Origin: Hahella ganghwensis DSM 17046
GTDB lineage: Bacteria; Pseudomonadota; Gammaproteobacteria; Pseudomonadales; Oleiphilaceae
NCBI RefSeq assembly: GCF_000376785.1
Contig: NZ_AQXX01000132.1
Location: 62,001-126,000, forward strand
DNA length: 64,000 bases
Direction: 5' to 3'
Within the stretch, counting starts at the first letter, position 1. Every line of letters starts with the position of its first letter. The notes beneath the pieces were generated by a model, which worked only from the letters and a program-made list of their open reading frames with translations, had not been told where the DNA came from and ran no database searches. Both the position numbers and the translations under genes were made by a program. Positions 26,300-35,470 of the stretch are shown one piece after another.

Positions 26300-27118
26300 T
26301 TGCGTAAACGTCGAATAGTGATCCTCATACTCATCGTTATTTTTGGGAGCCTCATTGCTTTCTGGCTGCAATGGATAATGTCTCCTACTCTCTCCATGAG
26401 AAAATCCGAGCCTCCCTCTCCTGCCCTATCGGCTAAACCTTCAAACCCTGAATCTATGAGATCAGAAAATTTGCTGGTACAGGATCAATCAGGACCACAG
26501 CCAGAGCGATTCTATAAAGTGAATTATGACGGGGAGCTTCTCGAGCCAAATGCGGATTTCTGGTCTTGTGTCTATGACAGCTCGACGGGTCTGCTATGGG
26601 AAGTTAAACGCGATGATGGTGGCTGGCAGGATCGGGAGAACACCTATTCCTGGTACTTTTCTATAGGAGAAGGGTCTATAGGAGAAGGGCCTATAGGAGA
26701 AAGATCTATGGGAGCAGGACCTATGGAAGAAGAGCCCATGAAAGAAAAACCGATGATAGAAGGCGTCCAGGATCAGGGGGATTGCTATGGCACCCGTTGT
26801 GACACTGACGGGTATGTCGAGGAAATGCGTCTTGAGGGACTCTGCGGGACAGAGGATTGGCGGCTTCCGGAAGCACATGAACTCCGGCTCCTGGACCATC
26901 CGGTCAACTATTATCCGGATATCGATACCCGTTATTTTTCGCAGACGATGTCTGGACGGTACTGGACGCGTACCGAAGTGCCGGAAAGACCGAGTCTGGC
27001 ATGGTCGGTAGACTTTCATAATGGTTTTCCCTATATCGCAGAGAAACGACTGACTTTTCACGTTCGTCTGGTGGCAGAAGCTAACTGGCTGAATGACATC
27101 TTTAATGAAGATCCCTAG
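26300..27118 (+). CDS. DUF1566 (Lcl-type) domain protein with internal pentapeptide repeat
   Basis: 272 residues. TTG start behind a G-rich stretch; N-terminal transmembrane anchor (IVILILIVIFGSLIAFWLQW). The DUF1566-like domain begins with FWSCVYDSSTGLLWEVK and resumes with EDWRLPEAHELRLLDHPVNY and SGRYWTRTEVP, the WRLP and YWT marks of the family. Inserted between is a run of seven 5-residue repeats (SIGEGSIGEGPIGERSMGAG and onward) encoded by 15-bp tandem repeats. Periplasmic or surface role unknown. The repeat insert is likely variable between strains. Confidence 0.75.
   Translation: MRKRRIVILILIVIFGSLIAFWLQWIMSPTLSMRKSEPPSPALSAKPSNPESMRSENLLVQDQSGPQPERFYKVNYDGELLEPNADFWSCVYDSSTGLLWEVKRDDGGWQDRENTYSWYFSIGEGSIGEGPIGERSMGAGPMEEEPMKEKPMIEGVQDQGDCYGTRCDTDGYVEEMRLEGLCGTEDWRLPEAHELRLLDHPVNYYPDIDTRYFSQTMSGRYWTRTEVPERPSLAWSVDFHNGFPYIAEKRLTFHVRLVAEANWLNDIFNEDP
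26660..26764 (+). repeat. 15-bp coding minisatellite, seven units
   Basis: Units beginning at 26660 (TCTATAGGAGAAGGG), 26675, 26690, 26705, 26720, 26735 and 26750. The first two are identical and later ones diverge progressively. The 15-bp length keeps the reading frame, so unit number can vary without breaking the protein. Confidence 0.85.
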
Positions 27119-27158
27119 ACTGTGGTCTTGTTATCTTTAAAACCAGGCTGGCGACTTA

Positions 27159-28157
27159 ATGACCTCAATATCGGGCAATCTACATCCTTTTGAATCCCTC
27201 ACTCCCGAATTTATTCTTAACGCAGTGGAGGCGGAAGGGCTATGGTGTGACGGCCGTATATTTCCTCTCAACAGCTATGAAAACCGGGTATATCAGGTCG
27301 GTATCGAAGAATCTGTACCCTTGATTGCCAAGTTTTATCGTCCGGAAAGATGGAGTTATGACCAAATCAAGGAAGAGCACGACTATACCTTCGAACTTGA
27401 GAGTCACGAGCTTCCCGTGGTGACGCCTATCCGTAGGGATAATGGGGAAAGTGTCCGCTACTACGAAGGCTTCTATTTCTCTTTATACCCCCGCAAGGGA
27501 GGGCATGCGCCAGAATTGGACCAGCTGGATAATCTGTTTATTCTGGGTCGTCTGATGGGGCGCATTCATGCGGTGTCTGCGACAGCCGCTTTCCAGTACC
27601 GCCCGACCATTGATGTGCGTTCGTATGGGGAGGAATGTGTTGAGTATGTCTGCCAGAACTTTATTCCGAACAGTCTGAAATCGGCCTACGGATCATTAAC
27701 CCGTGATCTTCTTGCGATTCTCAAAGAACGCTTGGGAGAGGAATACGCCGCCAGTTGTATCCGAACCCATGGGGATTGCCATATCGGAAATATGCTGTGG
27801 CGGGATGAACTGGTGCATTTTGTCGACTTCGATGATTCGCGCATGGCGCCGGCCATCCAGGATATGTGGATGCTGCTCTCGGGTGAGAGACACCACCAAG
27901 TACAGCAACTCAGTGAAATTGTGGATGGCTACAATGAGTTCTACGAGTTTCCGCTACAACAACTTAAATGGATTGAGCCTTTACGCACTTTGCGTATGTT
28001 GCATTACTGTGCCTGGCTGGCCCGTCGCTGGGAGGATCCCGCATTCCCCCGCAACTTTCCCTGGTTCAATACTGAAAGATACTGGGGGGAGCACATCCTG
28101 GAATTACGGGAGCAATTAGCGTTACTGGACGAAGCTCCACTGGCATTGCCGCTCTAG
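27159..28157 (+). CDS. srkA: stress-response kinase A (YihE/RdoA)
   Basis: 332 residues, family length. APH-like kinase fold: LNSYENRVYQVG (nucleotide loop), LIAKFYRPERWSYDQIKEEH (ATP Lys region), catalytic RTHGDCHIGNMLW and metal-binding VDFDDSRMAPAIQDMWM, then the characteristic LRTLRMLHYCAWLARRW. SrkA phosphorylates Ser/Thr and protects against envelope and oxidative stress, often with dsbA downstream. No dsbA is present here; the next gene is a broken binding protein. Confidence 0.92.
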   Translation: MTSISGNLHPFESLTPEFILNAVEAEGLWCDGRIFPLNSYENRVYQVGIEESVPLIAKFYRPERWSYDQIKEEHDYTFELESHELPVVTPIRRDNGESVRYYEGFYFSLYPRKGGHAPELDQLDNLFILGRLMGRIHAVSATAAFQYRPTIDVRSYGEECVEYVCQNFIPNSLKSAYGSLTRDLLAILKERLGEEYAASCIRTHGDCHIGNMLWRDELVHFVDFDDSRMAPAIQDMWMLLSGERHHQVQQLSEIVDGYNEFYEFPLQQLKWIEPLRTLRMLHYCAWLARRWEDPAFPRNFPWFNTERYWGEHILELREQLALLDEAPLALPL

Positions 28158-28318
28158 CCGATTATCTTTATTGAGACTATCTTTATAAAGAAGAGGTTCT
28201 TGAAAATCTGTTCCCTATGGAAGGCGAGAGAAATTGAGCGGCATAACCCGGAGATTTACCGGCAATAATGGTCGCTGTCCTGAAACCATGAATGACACCG
28301 GGTTGGCGGGAGATCAGA

Positions 28319-29103
28319 ATGAGGTTTACGGCAATTATCCTTACCTTGGCTCTACTATGGTCTGGAGTCGCAGGGGCTGAAACGGTATTAAGAATATCCG
28401 TTGGGAACTGGGAGCCTTATATCGGCCAGGACCTCCCTGACGAAGGGATGGCGGCAGTTATTCTTCGGGAAAGTCTGGCCAACGTCGGTTATGACGTGGA
28501 ACTGGTTTTCTGCCTTGGAAACGAGCCTTCGGGGAGGCCGAGGAAGGCCACTATGATGCCAGCTACCTATGGGCTGATCGGGAAGAAAGGCGCGAACATT
28601 TCTACTACAGCATTCCCGTTATTGTCACTTCCAATGTGTTCTTCTATCGTCGTGGAGGTGATTTTGACTGGGACAGTTATGATGATCTGAGCCGCTACAA
28701 TATCGGCGGTGTCCTGGGGTACCAGTATTCAAAAGAGTGGGTGGAGGCTGTTGAATCAAGAAAGTTCCACCCTATTATGATTAATTCCGACAAGATCGGC
28801 TTTGATATGCTGAAAGTTGGTCGTTTGGATGCTTTTCCTGCCTCGTATCTGGTTGGACTGGATATTCTCAGAACGGATTTTTCTGAACAGCAAAGAAGCA
28901 ACATACTGGTCCATCGACGAAAAATTACCGTACATGGCCTGCACCTTATCGTACCGCGGTCTCTGGCCAATGGTAGGGAAATCGTAACCGATTTTAATCG
29001 CGGTTACTCCAAGCTGGCGAAGGAAGGTCGATTCAGGGAAGTTGCCATTCAATACCTGAGTCTTGAAAGAGAAGACGGTACCAGTAATGTCCTGCCAGAA
29101 TAA
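28319..29103 (+). pseudogene. SBP_bac_3 (amino-acid-type) periplasmic binding protein, split by a one-base frameshift
   Basis: Signal peptide MRFTAIILTLALLWSGVAGA and mature start ETVLRISVGNWEPYIG are in one frame from the ATG at 28319 (GGGAG upstream). After YDVELV the frame breaks. Adding one T to TTTT at 28506-28509 gives FLPWKRAFGEAEEGHYDASY and then LWADREERREHFYYSIPV, continuing into the downstream frame VFFYRRGGDFDW... to the stop at 29103. The rejoined protein of about 260 residues is a typical family 3 solute-binding protein with the FxPWxRA motif. No ABC permease is adjacent. Either a recent inactivation or a sequencing error. Confidence 0.85.
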
Positions 29104-29112
29104 CCTCTATAA

Positions 29113-29337
29113 ATACTTATTCTGGGAATCTGGCAGCTTTTAAAAAGACAAAAACGCCTGATATTTGCTCCTCATGGTGTTAATTATCATTGTGAGCATC
29201 ATGCTATGCCGACGGTTCCTGCTTATCATCTACCCCGCATGCATAAATTGCTGAAAGAGAGAGGCTTCTATCAGCAACATTCGAGTACCGTTGTTCAGAG
29301 GGTCCCGGCGGTGATACGCCACGCGATGTCGGCCTAG
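29113..29337 (+). pseudogene. 3' remnant of a fatty acid desaturase gene
   Basis: An open stretch without a start codon encodes APHGVNYHCEHHAMPTVPAY and then HLPRMHKLLKERGFYQQ, ending at TAG (29335). NYHCEHH is the third histidine box (HxxHH) of membrane fatty acid desaturases, and the following VPAYHLPRMHKLL is the usual C-terminal context. The remaining two-thirds of the gene, with its first two His boxes and membrane helices, is missing, because upstream DNA belongs to the preceding gene. This is therefore a gene fragment left after deletion. Confidence 0.75.
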
Positions 29338-29614
29338 CAACCTGCTAGAGCTTCATAGATGTGATGTCGGCAATCCCAAAGGGCTTCTCTCATCCAGGAA
29401 ATTAATACAGAATTCTGTCTAGCCGTCTAAGGTAGTCTGGACTGTTGTTTCTGGCCGGGATGAAGGATGGCCAGTGAAGCACGGCTTTCAACCTCCACGG
29501 CGCCACTGAAGAACGACTTGTGCTGCCGTTAAGGCTTCTAACGTTTTTTAGAAGTGTCCGCAGTATTGGGGTAAAACCTCTAAGGCAGCATTTGATAAGA
29601 AGGAATCGCTTACC
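29338..29614. other. intergenic stretch after the desaturase remnant
   Basis: No gene is recognised. A CTTCTA/TAGAAG inverted repeat near 29540 is the only visible structure, followed by AAGAAGGA upstream of the next start. It probably includes non-coding debris from the deletion. Confidence 0.35.
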
Positions 29615-30310
29615 ATGGCTACGGCATTTTCTGCATTCAGCCCTTCATTTTTGAGTTTCTTTAACGACCTTGTCGATAACAATAACCGTGACTGGTTCAA
29701 CGGAAATAAAGATAGATACAGGGAGGACGTGCAACAGCCTCTGGTCAGTTTTATTGAGGCAATGGAGCCGGAGTTGATGAAAGTGTCTCCCTATTTTGTC
29801 GCAGATTCTCGTTTGAACGGTGGGTCTATTTTTCGAATATACCGGGATACTCGATTTTCAAAGGACAAAACACCCTATAAGACTCATGCTTCCGCCCAAT
29901 TCCGCCATCAGTTCTACAAGAACGTCCATACACCGGGTTTCTATGTGCACTTTGGTACTGACAAGTTGATATGTGGTGGTGGAATATGGATGCCGGAACC
30001 GAAAACCTTATTGAAGATCCGCGAACGAATTCGGGACAAGCCGGAACAGTGGGAGCAAGTATTAAGTAATAAAAAACTGTTGAAGGTTCATGGCGGTGTA
30101 TCAGGTGAAAGTTTAAGTCGCCCGCCAAGAGGATTCTCGGTGGATGAACCTCATATTGAGGATATTAAAAGGAAAAGCTTTTTCGCCATGACGGAATATC
30201 CGGCAAATCAGGCAGAACAACCAGGTCTTGTTAAAAATGTTGCTGGCGCATTTGCGGCAGCTGGACCGTTGGTGCAGTTCCTGTGTGAGGCGATGGACGT
30301 GCCTTATTAA
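29615..30310 (+). CDS. DUF2461 (TIGR02453) family protein
   Basis: 231 residues. Family marks are FLSFFNDLVDNNNRDWFNGNK near the N-terminus, GGSIFRIYRDTRFSKDKTPYK in the middle and FYVHFGTDKLICGGGIW. The C-terminus with RPPRGFSVDEPHIEDIKRK and a Phe-rich tail also matches. Cytoplasmic, no signal peptide. No biochemical role is established for the family, whose members are widespread in bacteria and fungi. The gene is preceded by AAGAAGGA and stands alone. Confidence 0.88.
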   Translation: MATAFSAFSPSFLSFFNDLVDNNNRDWFNGNKDRYREDVQQPLVSFIEAMEPELMKVSPYFVADSRLNGGSIFRIYRDTRFSKDKTPYKTHASAQFRHQFYKNVHTPGFYVHFGTDKLICGGGIWMPEPKTLLKIRERIRDKPEQWEQVLSNKKLLKVHGGVSGESLSRPPRGFSVDEPHIEDIKRKSFFAMTEYPANQAEQPGLVKNVAGAFAAAGPLVQFLCEAMDVPY

Positions 30311-30375
30311 AAGACGGGTTCTGAGTTTAGAGTCAACGTTGTTCAGGGCATGACATAGACCTGGGGTATATCAAT

Positions 30376-30404
30376 AAAAAAGGGCTGGAAGACCAGCCCC
30401 TTTT
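30376..30404. terminator. bidirectional intrinsic terminator
   Basis: AAAAAA, GGGCTGG, loop AAGA, CCAGCCC, C, TTTT. A 7-bp GC-rich stem with A/T tails on both sides, between the convergent DUF2461 and binding-protein genes. Confidence 0.85.
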
Positions 30405-30429
30405 AAGGTGTGTCGAACAGACTCAGGTG

Positions 30430-31536
30430 TTATAACGGTGTTGAAGTACCGTCCTGATGCCATTTGAACAAGCCAAATTCGAAGCCTTTCAAGTCACCTT
30501 TATCGTCCCAGGTCAAAGGACCCATGGCTGTTTCGATTGTTTCGGAGCGCAGAACGTCAGCCACTTTGGTGGAATCGTCCGCACCGACTTTGCTCATTGC
30601 GTGGGCCATTGCCTGCACGGCGGCAACGCTGGTCCAGACGAATGGGCCTGTGGGATCCTGACCTTTGGCTTTCATCATGTCCACGATGTTGCTGTTACGT
30701 GGATCCAGGTCGTAACGGGAAGGTAGGGTCACAATCAGGCCTTCTGAAGCTTCACCGGCAATCGCGGAGATTTCTTTGTTACCCACGGCTTCAGGCCCCA
30801 TAAATTGTGGGTTGAAACCTGAGGCCTGGCTTTGACGAAGGATCTGGCCCAGCTCAGGGTGGTAGCCCCCGTAGTAAACCAAATCAACGTTGTCTTTCTT
30901 CAGTTTGGCGATCAAAGAAGAGAAGTCTTTATCACCGACGGTGACGCCTTCAAAAGCCACCACTTTAACACCTGCTGTATCCAGACTGGCTTTTACGGCA
31001 CTGGCAATACCTTCACCATATTGTTGCTTGTCATGAATAATCGCAACACGGTTGGGCTTGAGTTCTTCAGCAATATATTTTGCGGCGGTAGGGCCTTGAG
31101 CGGAGTCTAGACCAATGGTGCGGAAGATGTACTGGTGTCCGCGCTCAGTAATCGTCGGGTTCGTGGAACAGGTGACTGCCAGTACTCCTTCATCTTCATA
31201 GACATCGGTGGCAGGTTGTGTGGAGCTGGAGCACAAGTGACCAACGACGAACTGAAGACCGTCGTTTACCACTTTGTTCGCCACAGCAACGGCTTGTTTG
31301 GGTTCACAGGCGTCGTCATATTCAATGGCTTCGAGCATCATGCCATTGACACCTCCAGCCTTGTTTATCATTTCGATGGCAGCGTGAGTTCCATTGAACT
31401 GCATTTCCCCGTACTGGGAAACAGAACCGGTTTGTGGCCCGGCAATACCAATTTTAATTGTGTCGGCAGCGTTGACGGAAAGGCTGAGACCAATCCCAGC
31501 AACAAGAGCGGTTAAAGAACGCAACTTGAATGTCAT
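30430..31536 (-). CDS. branched-chain amino acid ABC transporter substrate-binding protein (BraC/LivJ-like)
   Basis: 368 residues. The signal peptide (SLTALVAGIGLSLSVNAA) is followed by DTIKIGIAGPQTGSVSQYGE and ECD-type EAIEYDDACEPKQAVAVANK, with a Cys pair as in LivJ/BraC. VGHLCSSSTQPATDVYEDEG and FQGPEAVG-like strings complete the Leu/Ile/Val-binding protein pattern. It binds branched-chain amino acids in the periplasm. ATG at 31536 chosen for AGGAA upstream and for the signal peptide. No permease or ATPase genes lie next to it, so the transporter is encoded elsewhere. Confidence 0.92.
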   Translation of the reverse strand: MTFKLRSLTALVAGIGLSLSVNAADTIKIGIAGPQTGSVSQYGEMQFNGTHAAIEMINKAGGVNGMMLEAIEYDDACEPKQAVAVANKVVNDGLQFVVGHLCSSSTQPATDVYEDEGVLAVTCSTNPTITERGHQYIFRTIGLDSAQGPTAAKYIAEELKPNRVAIIHDKQQYGEGIASAVKASLDTAGVKVVAFEGVTVGDKDFSSLIAKLKKDNVDLVYYGGYHPELGQILRQSQASGFNPQFMGPEAVGNKEISAIAGEASEGLIVTLPSRYDLDPRNSNIVDMMKAKGQDPTGPFVWTSVAAVQAMAHAMSKVGADDSTKVADVLRSETIETAMGPLTWDDKGDLKGFEFGLFKWHQDGTSTPL

Positions 31537-31642
31537 AGGTTTATTCCTAAGTGTTATTGTTAACATAATGTGACGATCACCGAGTAAGCCGGTAAAAATC
31601 GCTCAGGTCTATAGCGTAAAACCCTTATATAATTTGTCTGCG

Positions 31643-33487
31643 TCAAGTGACTGCAGGATCAGAAAATGGTGGGGCGTCTTTTGCCGCTACATCATCGTGC
31701 TCAAGAAGGCCGCCAGTCTGCACTTGCCACTGCGACCAATAAGCTCCCCGACGTTCCAGAAGCGATTCATGATTCCCCTGCTCTACGACCCTACCCTGCT
31801 CCAATACGACAATATTTTCTGCATGGACGATGGTCGACAGGCGGTGGGCAATCATCACAATAGTGCGTCCGTGGGCAATGCGTTTCAATGAGCGTTGAAT
31901 TGCGGCTTCGGTTTCATTGTCCACAGCACTGGTGGCTTCATCCAAAACCAGAATGGGTGGATCTTTCAACAAAGCTCTGGCAAGAGACAACCGCTGTCGC
32001 TGACCTCCGGAGAGCTTAACCCCTCTTTCGCCGACTGGTGTATCCAAGCCTTCCGGCAGGCGCTGAATAAACTCCCAGGCTTCGGCGGTTTTCGCTGCGT
32101 CAATGATCGCATCATCCTCAGCGCCAGGTTTGCCGTAGGCAATATTGTCTCGGATCGTGCCTTCAAACAGGAATACATCCTGGCTGACCAGACCGATGGC
32201 GCCTCGAAGGACTTTCAAAGGGAGTTGTTCAATTGGGATTCCATCGAGATCAATGTGGCCGGATTGGGGACGATAGAATCGCAACAATAGCTTAATGAGA
32301 GTGGATTTACCCGAACCTGTTGCACCAACCAGTGCCAGAGTGGTTCCGGCTTTGACCTCCAGATCAATTCCCTGCACGCCGCCTGCTCCGGCAGCGTATT
32401 CAAAGTTGACCTTGCGGAAACTGACTTCACCTTTAATCGGGTTTTCTGGTGTCTGGGTTCCTTCATCCCTGACATCAATGGGGGTTTCTATCAGTCCAAG
32501 TATGCGGCGTGTGCTGGCCATGGCCCGTTCAAACAAGTCAACGGTTTGTGCCAGATTGGTGAGCGGCCAGAGCAGCCTTTGGGTCAGGAATACGAGTACA
32601 CCATAGGCGCCAACATTGAGGCTCCCTTCCAGGGCCATAAACCCGCCGATCGTAAATGTCGCCAGAAAACCTGCCAGGATGGCCATACGGATCACGGGGA
32701 TAAACGCAGAACTGACAGCGATCGCCTTGCGATTAGCTTCTACGTAGCGCTCACTGCTGTCCCGGAGCCGTTCTGATTCCATTGGTTCTGCAGTGAAACT
32801 CTTGATTGTGGCGATACCGCCAATGTTGTTTGCCAGTCGGGAGGCAAGTCCACCAACCTGGTCCCGAACATCTGCATATAAAGGCGTCGCTTTGCGGAGG
32901 AAATAGAATGCCCCCCAGATAATAATGGGGATCGGTGTAAACGCCAGCAGAGCTATCACGGGAGACAGAACAAAGAATACACCGCCAACGGCAACGACAG
33001 TGACGAAAACCTGAATCAGATTATTGGCACCACCGTCGAGGAATCGCTCCAGCTGGTTGACGTCATCATTCAGAACCGACACCAGTTGCCCGGAACTCCG
33101 GGCTTCAAAGAACGACATATCCAGTTTTTGAATATGGTCATAGGCATCCTGCCGCAGATCCGACTGTAGACGCTGCCCCAGATTGCGCCAAAGAATCAGG
33201 TGCAGGTATTCAAACAGGGATTCACCCGCCCAGATCAAAAACGTCAGAATCCCCAGAACGATGATCTGTTCCTTCGCGCTGGTAAATCCCAATGCGGCGA
33301 CGAAACTTTCCTCTTTGTTGACCACCACATCAATGGCGATACCAATGAGAATCTCCGGTGCAATATCAAACAATTTATTGATAATCGAACACAGACTGGC
33401 GGAAATTATCCGACGGCGGTAACCACGCGCGTAGCGCAACAGACTGAGCAAAGCCTGAAAACTGGAAAGATGAGCAGTGGACGACAT
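31643..33487 (-). CDS. ABC exporter, fused permease-ATPase (MsbA/ABCB type)
   Basis: 614 residues, one half-transporter. Six-helix membrane domain at about 20-330, then the nucleotide-binding domain: Walker A LVGATGSGKSTLIKLL, Q loop VSQDVFLFEGTIRDNIAYG, signature VKLSGGQRQRLSLARALL, Walker B PILVLDEATSAVD, H loop MIAHRLST. It works as a homodimer or with another half-transporter to export lipids, peptides or drugs; the substrate is not predictable. Monocistronic; start ATG at 33487 with AAAGAGC upstream. Confidence 0.9.
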   Translation of the reverse strand: MSSTAHLSSFQALLSLLRYARGYRRRIISASLCSIINKLFDIAPEILIGIAIDVVVNKEESFVAALGFTSAKEQIIVLGILTFLIWAGESLFEYLHLILWRNLGQRLQSDLRQDAYDHIQKLDMSFFEARSSGQLVSVLNDDVNQLERFLDGGANNLIQVFVTVVAVGGVFFVLSPVIALLAFTPIPIIIWGAFYFLRKATPLYADVRDQVGGLASRLANNIGGIATIKSFTAEPMESERLRDSSERYVEANRKAIAVSSAFIPVIRMAILAGFLATFTIGGFMALEGSLNVGAYGVLVFLTQRLLWPLTNLAQTVDLFERAMASTRRILGLIETPIDVRDEGTQTPENPIKGEVSFRKVNFEYAAGAGGVQGIDLEVKAGTTLALVGATGSGKSTLIKLLLRFYRPQSGHIDLDGIPIEQLPLKVLRGAIGLVSQDVFLFEGTIRDNIAYGKPGAEDDAIIDAAKTAEAWEFIQRLPEGLDTPVGERGVKLSGGQRQRLSLARALLKDPPILVLDEATSAVDNETEAAIQRSLKRIAHGRTIVMIAHRLSTIVHAENIVVLEQGRVVEQGNHESLLERRGAYWSQWQVQTGGLLEHDDVAAKDAPPFSDPAVT

Positions 33488-33603
33488 GATAAGCTCTTTG
33501 AAATAGAGTGTGATAAGAAATGGCTAATAAGCTAAGCCTTTGTAAAATTTATGCAAGTGGGAATATTAATGATTACAGATTCTGGTTTGCATTAGTGCCA
33601 GAA

Positions 33604-33648
33604 TTTCAGACGGCTCTCCTGATAATAGAGCAGGATTTCCGTCTGAAA
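33604..33648. repeat. long imperfect hairpin between DUF4399 and ABC exporter genes
   Basis: TTTCAGACGG (33604-33613) pairs perfectly with CCGTCTGAAA (33639-33648), with an inner GCTCT/AGAGC. There is no long T tract. It may end the DUF4399 transcript or act as an RNA processing site. Confidence 0.45.
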
Positions 33649-33694
33649 ATATTTAACTATTGAATAACAGTGTTTAGACCGCTTAATTAAAGTG

Positions 33695-34114
33695 TTATTC
33701 CACCATAATCGTTATCTCATCAGCGACCACTTCCGGACTGTTCGGTTGATGGAAGTGATCGGTGAGGAGTAACGTCAGGGTGTGCTGACCAGGAGTGAGT
33801 TTGATGGAAACCTGAGTTTTGCCATCAAAATAGGTCACTCCGCCGCCCATGGGTTGGGTCATGTCCGGCATTTTTCCGTCAATCAACATGTGATGATGTC
33901 CGGCCTTTAGTTTTTTTTCTCTTGCGTTAGCCTCTTCCAGTCCTTGTAGTCCGAGTTGAATTGTCACGGGAGAGGAGACGGTGGCGCCATCGACAGGTGA
34001 GATAATGTAGTATTGCGCCCCTTCTTCCACAGATGTGGCTGAAAAAGCGGTGAGAGGCAATGCGAGAGTGGTCAGAGATAAACCGGCGGCAAAGTATAAA
34101 ACTTTGGTGTTCAT
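33695..34114 (-). CDS. DUF4399 periplasmic protein
   Basis: 139 residues. The signal peptide ends at about LPLTAFSA. The DUF4399 core is YYIISPVDGATVSSPVTIQL, AGHHHMLIDG and GQHTLTLLLTDHFHQPN, with the conserved GHHHxL and HxPHxP-like histidines; ITIMV closes the domain. The His-rich pattern suggests metal binding, but function is unproven. ATG at 34114 chosen for AGGAC upstream and the signal peptide. Divergent from the DUF2959 gene. Confidence 0.88.
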   Translation of the reverse strand: MNTKVLYFAAGLSLTTLALPLTAFSATSVEEGAQYYIISPVDGATVSSPVTIQLGLQGLEEANAREKKLKAGHHHMLIDGKMPDMTQPMGGGVTYFDGKTQVSIKLTPGQHTLTLLLTDHFHQPNSPEVVADEITIMVE

Positions 34115-34281
34115 AGCATAGTCCTTTAATCTGGTATAAATTCTGTCCATAAGCGGTAGAAAAAATCGAACCTCCTAAATGGAGCGCACAATATAGTGAC
34201 ACCGCAATGTTAAATCTAGGGTATACCCTAGGTAAATGTGAGCTAATAAATTCAACACTTTATAACGAAATAGGGCAAAAA

Positions 34282-34935
34282 ATGATCCGTAAATATTGGC
34301 ATCTGGGCTGGGTGGTATTCACCGTTTTAACTCTGAGTGCGTGCCAAAGTGCTTATTACAGCGCCATGGAGAAAGTGGGGATTCACAAACGGGATATTAT
34401 GGTGGATCGGGTGGAAGAAGCCCGGGATGCACAACAGGACGCGAAGGAAGAATTTTCCTCAGCTCTGGATCAATTTCAGCAAATGTTTGGGAAACCGGAT
34501 ACTGATTTGCAGGATCAGTATGACCGTTTGAATGCCGCATATGAAGATAGTGAGGAAGCGGCAGACGATGTTCGCAAGCGCATTGATTCCGTGGAAGACG
34601 TGTCTGAAGCTTTGTTTGAAGAGTGGGAAGAAGAACTGGAGTTGTATACCAGCAGCAAGTTGCGTCAGGACAGTGCCAACAAGCTTAGAAATACCAAGCG
34701 CAAATATGCCACACTCATCAGTGCCATGCGTGCCGCTGAGAAGCGAATGGACCCGGTACTGAATGCCCTTCGTGATCAGGTCCTGTACTTGAAACATAAT
34801 CTCAACGCCCGGGCAATTGACGGTCTCAAGGGTGAATTGAAATCGGTGGAAACCAATGTGGCGCGTCTGATTCAGGATATGGAAAAGTCGATTGCCGAAT
34901 CTGAAGCCTTTATCGCGGACTTGCAGGAAAGTTAG
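34282..34935 (+). CDS. DUF2959 coiled-coil lipoprotein
   Basis: 217 residues. The lipobox in VLTLSACQSAYYSAMEKVGI and the following GIHKRDIMVDRVEEARDAQ are the DUF2959 signature. The rest is almost entirely charged coiled coil (EDVSEALFEEWEEELELY and similar). A membrane-attached periplasmic protein of unknown role. The ATG at 34282 has AGGGCAAAA before it; an upstream start would add an unrelated leader before the signal peptide. The next gene begins 31 bp later on the same strand. Confidence 0.85.
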   Translation: MIRKYWHLGWVVFTVLTLSACQSAYYSAMEKVGIHKRDIMVDRVEEARDAQQDAKEEFSSALDQFQQMFGKPDTDLQDQYDRLNAAYEDSEEAADDVRKRIDSVEDVSEALFEEWEEELELYTSSKLRQDSANKLRNTKRKYATLISAMRAAEKRMDPVLNALRDQVLYLKHNLNARAIDGLKGELKSVETNVARLIQDMEKSIAESEAFIADLQES

Positions 34936-34966
34936 GATTGCAGAAAAGTTAGGAGTAGTGCCGATA

Positions 34967-35434
34967 ATGGCTGCGGATATTGAGTGGGATATGCCCATCC
35001 CCCATGTCATGGAAATATTGGTCACAGAAGAGGATACAGATCGTCTGGGCCATACCAACAACACGGCCTATCTGAAATGGATGGAAGAGGTGAGCTGGGA
35101 TCACATTAGTCCGATAGGGATGGATTGGCAGGCCCACGAGGATTCGGGCAAAGCGATGGCCATTACCAGGACAGAAATCGACTATCTCGCCAGTGCATAT
35201 GCAGACGATAAGTTAGTGATCGGGACCTGGATTACCGGGTGTGACGGTCGATTGACATCATCCAGGCAGTTTCAGATCGTGCGCCACAGTGATGGGCGCA
35301 CTCTGGTAAGAGCCAAGTGCCGATATGCCTGTATCGACATGACCAGCGGTCGCCCGGCTCGTATGCCCAAGGCCTTTATTGAATGCCATCGACGGGCAAT
35401 GGAGGCCCATGGCCTCCCGCAGTCATCCGAGTAA
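34967..35434 (+). CDS. hotdog-fold acyl-CoA thioesterase
   Basis: 155 residues. ETDRLGHTNNTAYLKWMEE-like sequence (TDRLGHTNNTAYLKWMEE) matches the 4HBT catalytic motif DxxGHxNNxxY with its central His and Asn. Downstream RTEIDYLASAYADDKL and a beta-strand-rich half complete the single hotdog domain. It probably hydrolyses short acyl-CoA esters in the cytoplasm. ATG at 34967 with AGGAG 11 nt upstream; the longer frame overlaps the preceding gene. Possibly co-transcribed with the DUF2959 lipoprotein. Confidence 0.85.
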   Translation: MAADIEWDMPIPHVMEILVTEEDTDRLGHTNNTAYLKWMEEVSWDHISPIGMDWQAHEDSGKAMAITRTEIDYLASAYADDKLVIGTWITGCDGRLTSSRQFQIVRHSDGRTLVRAKCRYACIDMTSGRPARMPKAFIECHRRAMEAHGLPQSSE

Positions 35435-35470
35435 GTCGCCGAAGCTCACTCCTATAAGCGTTCAATGAAG

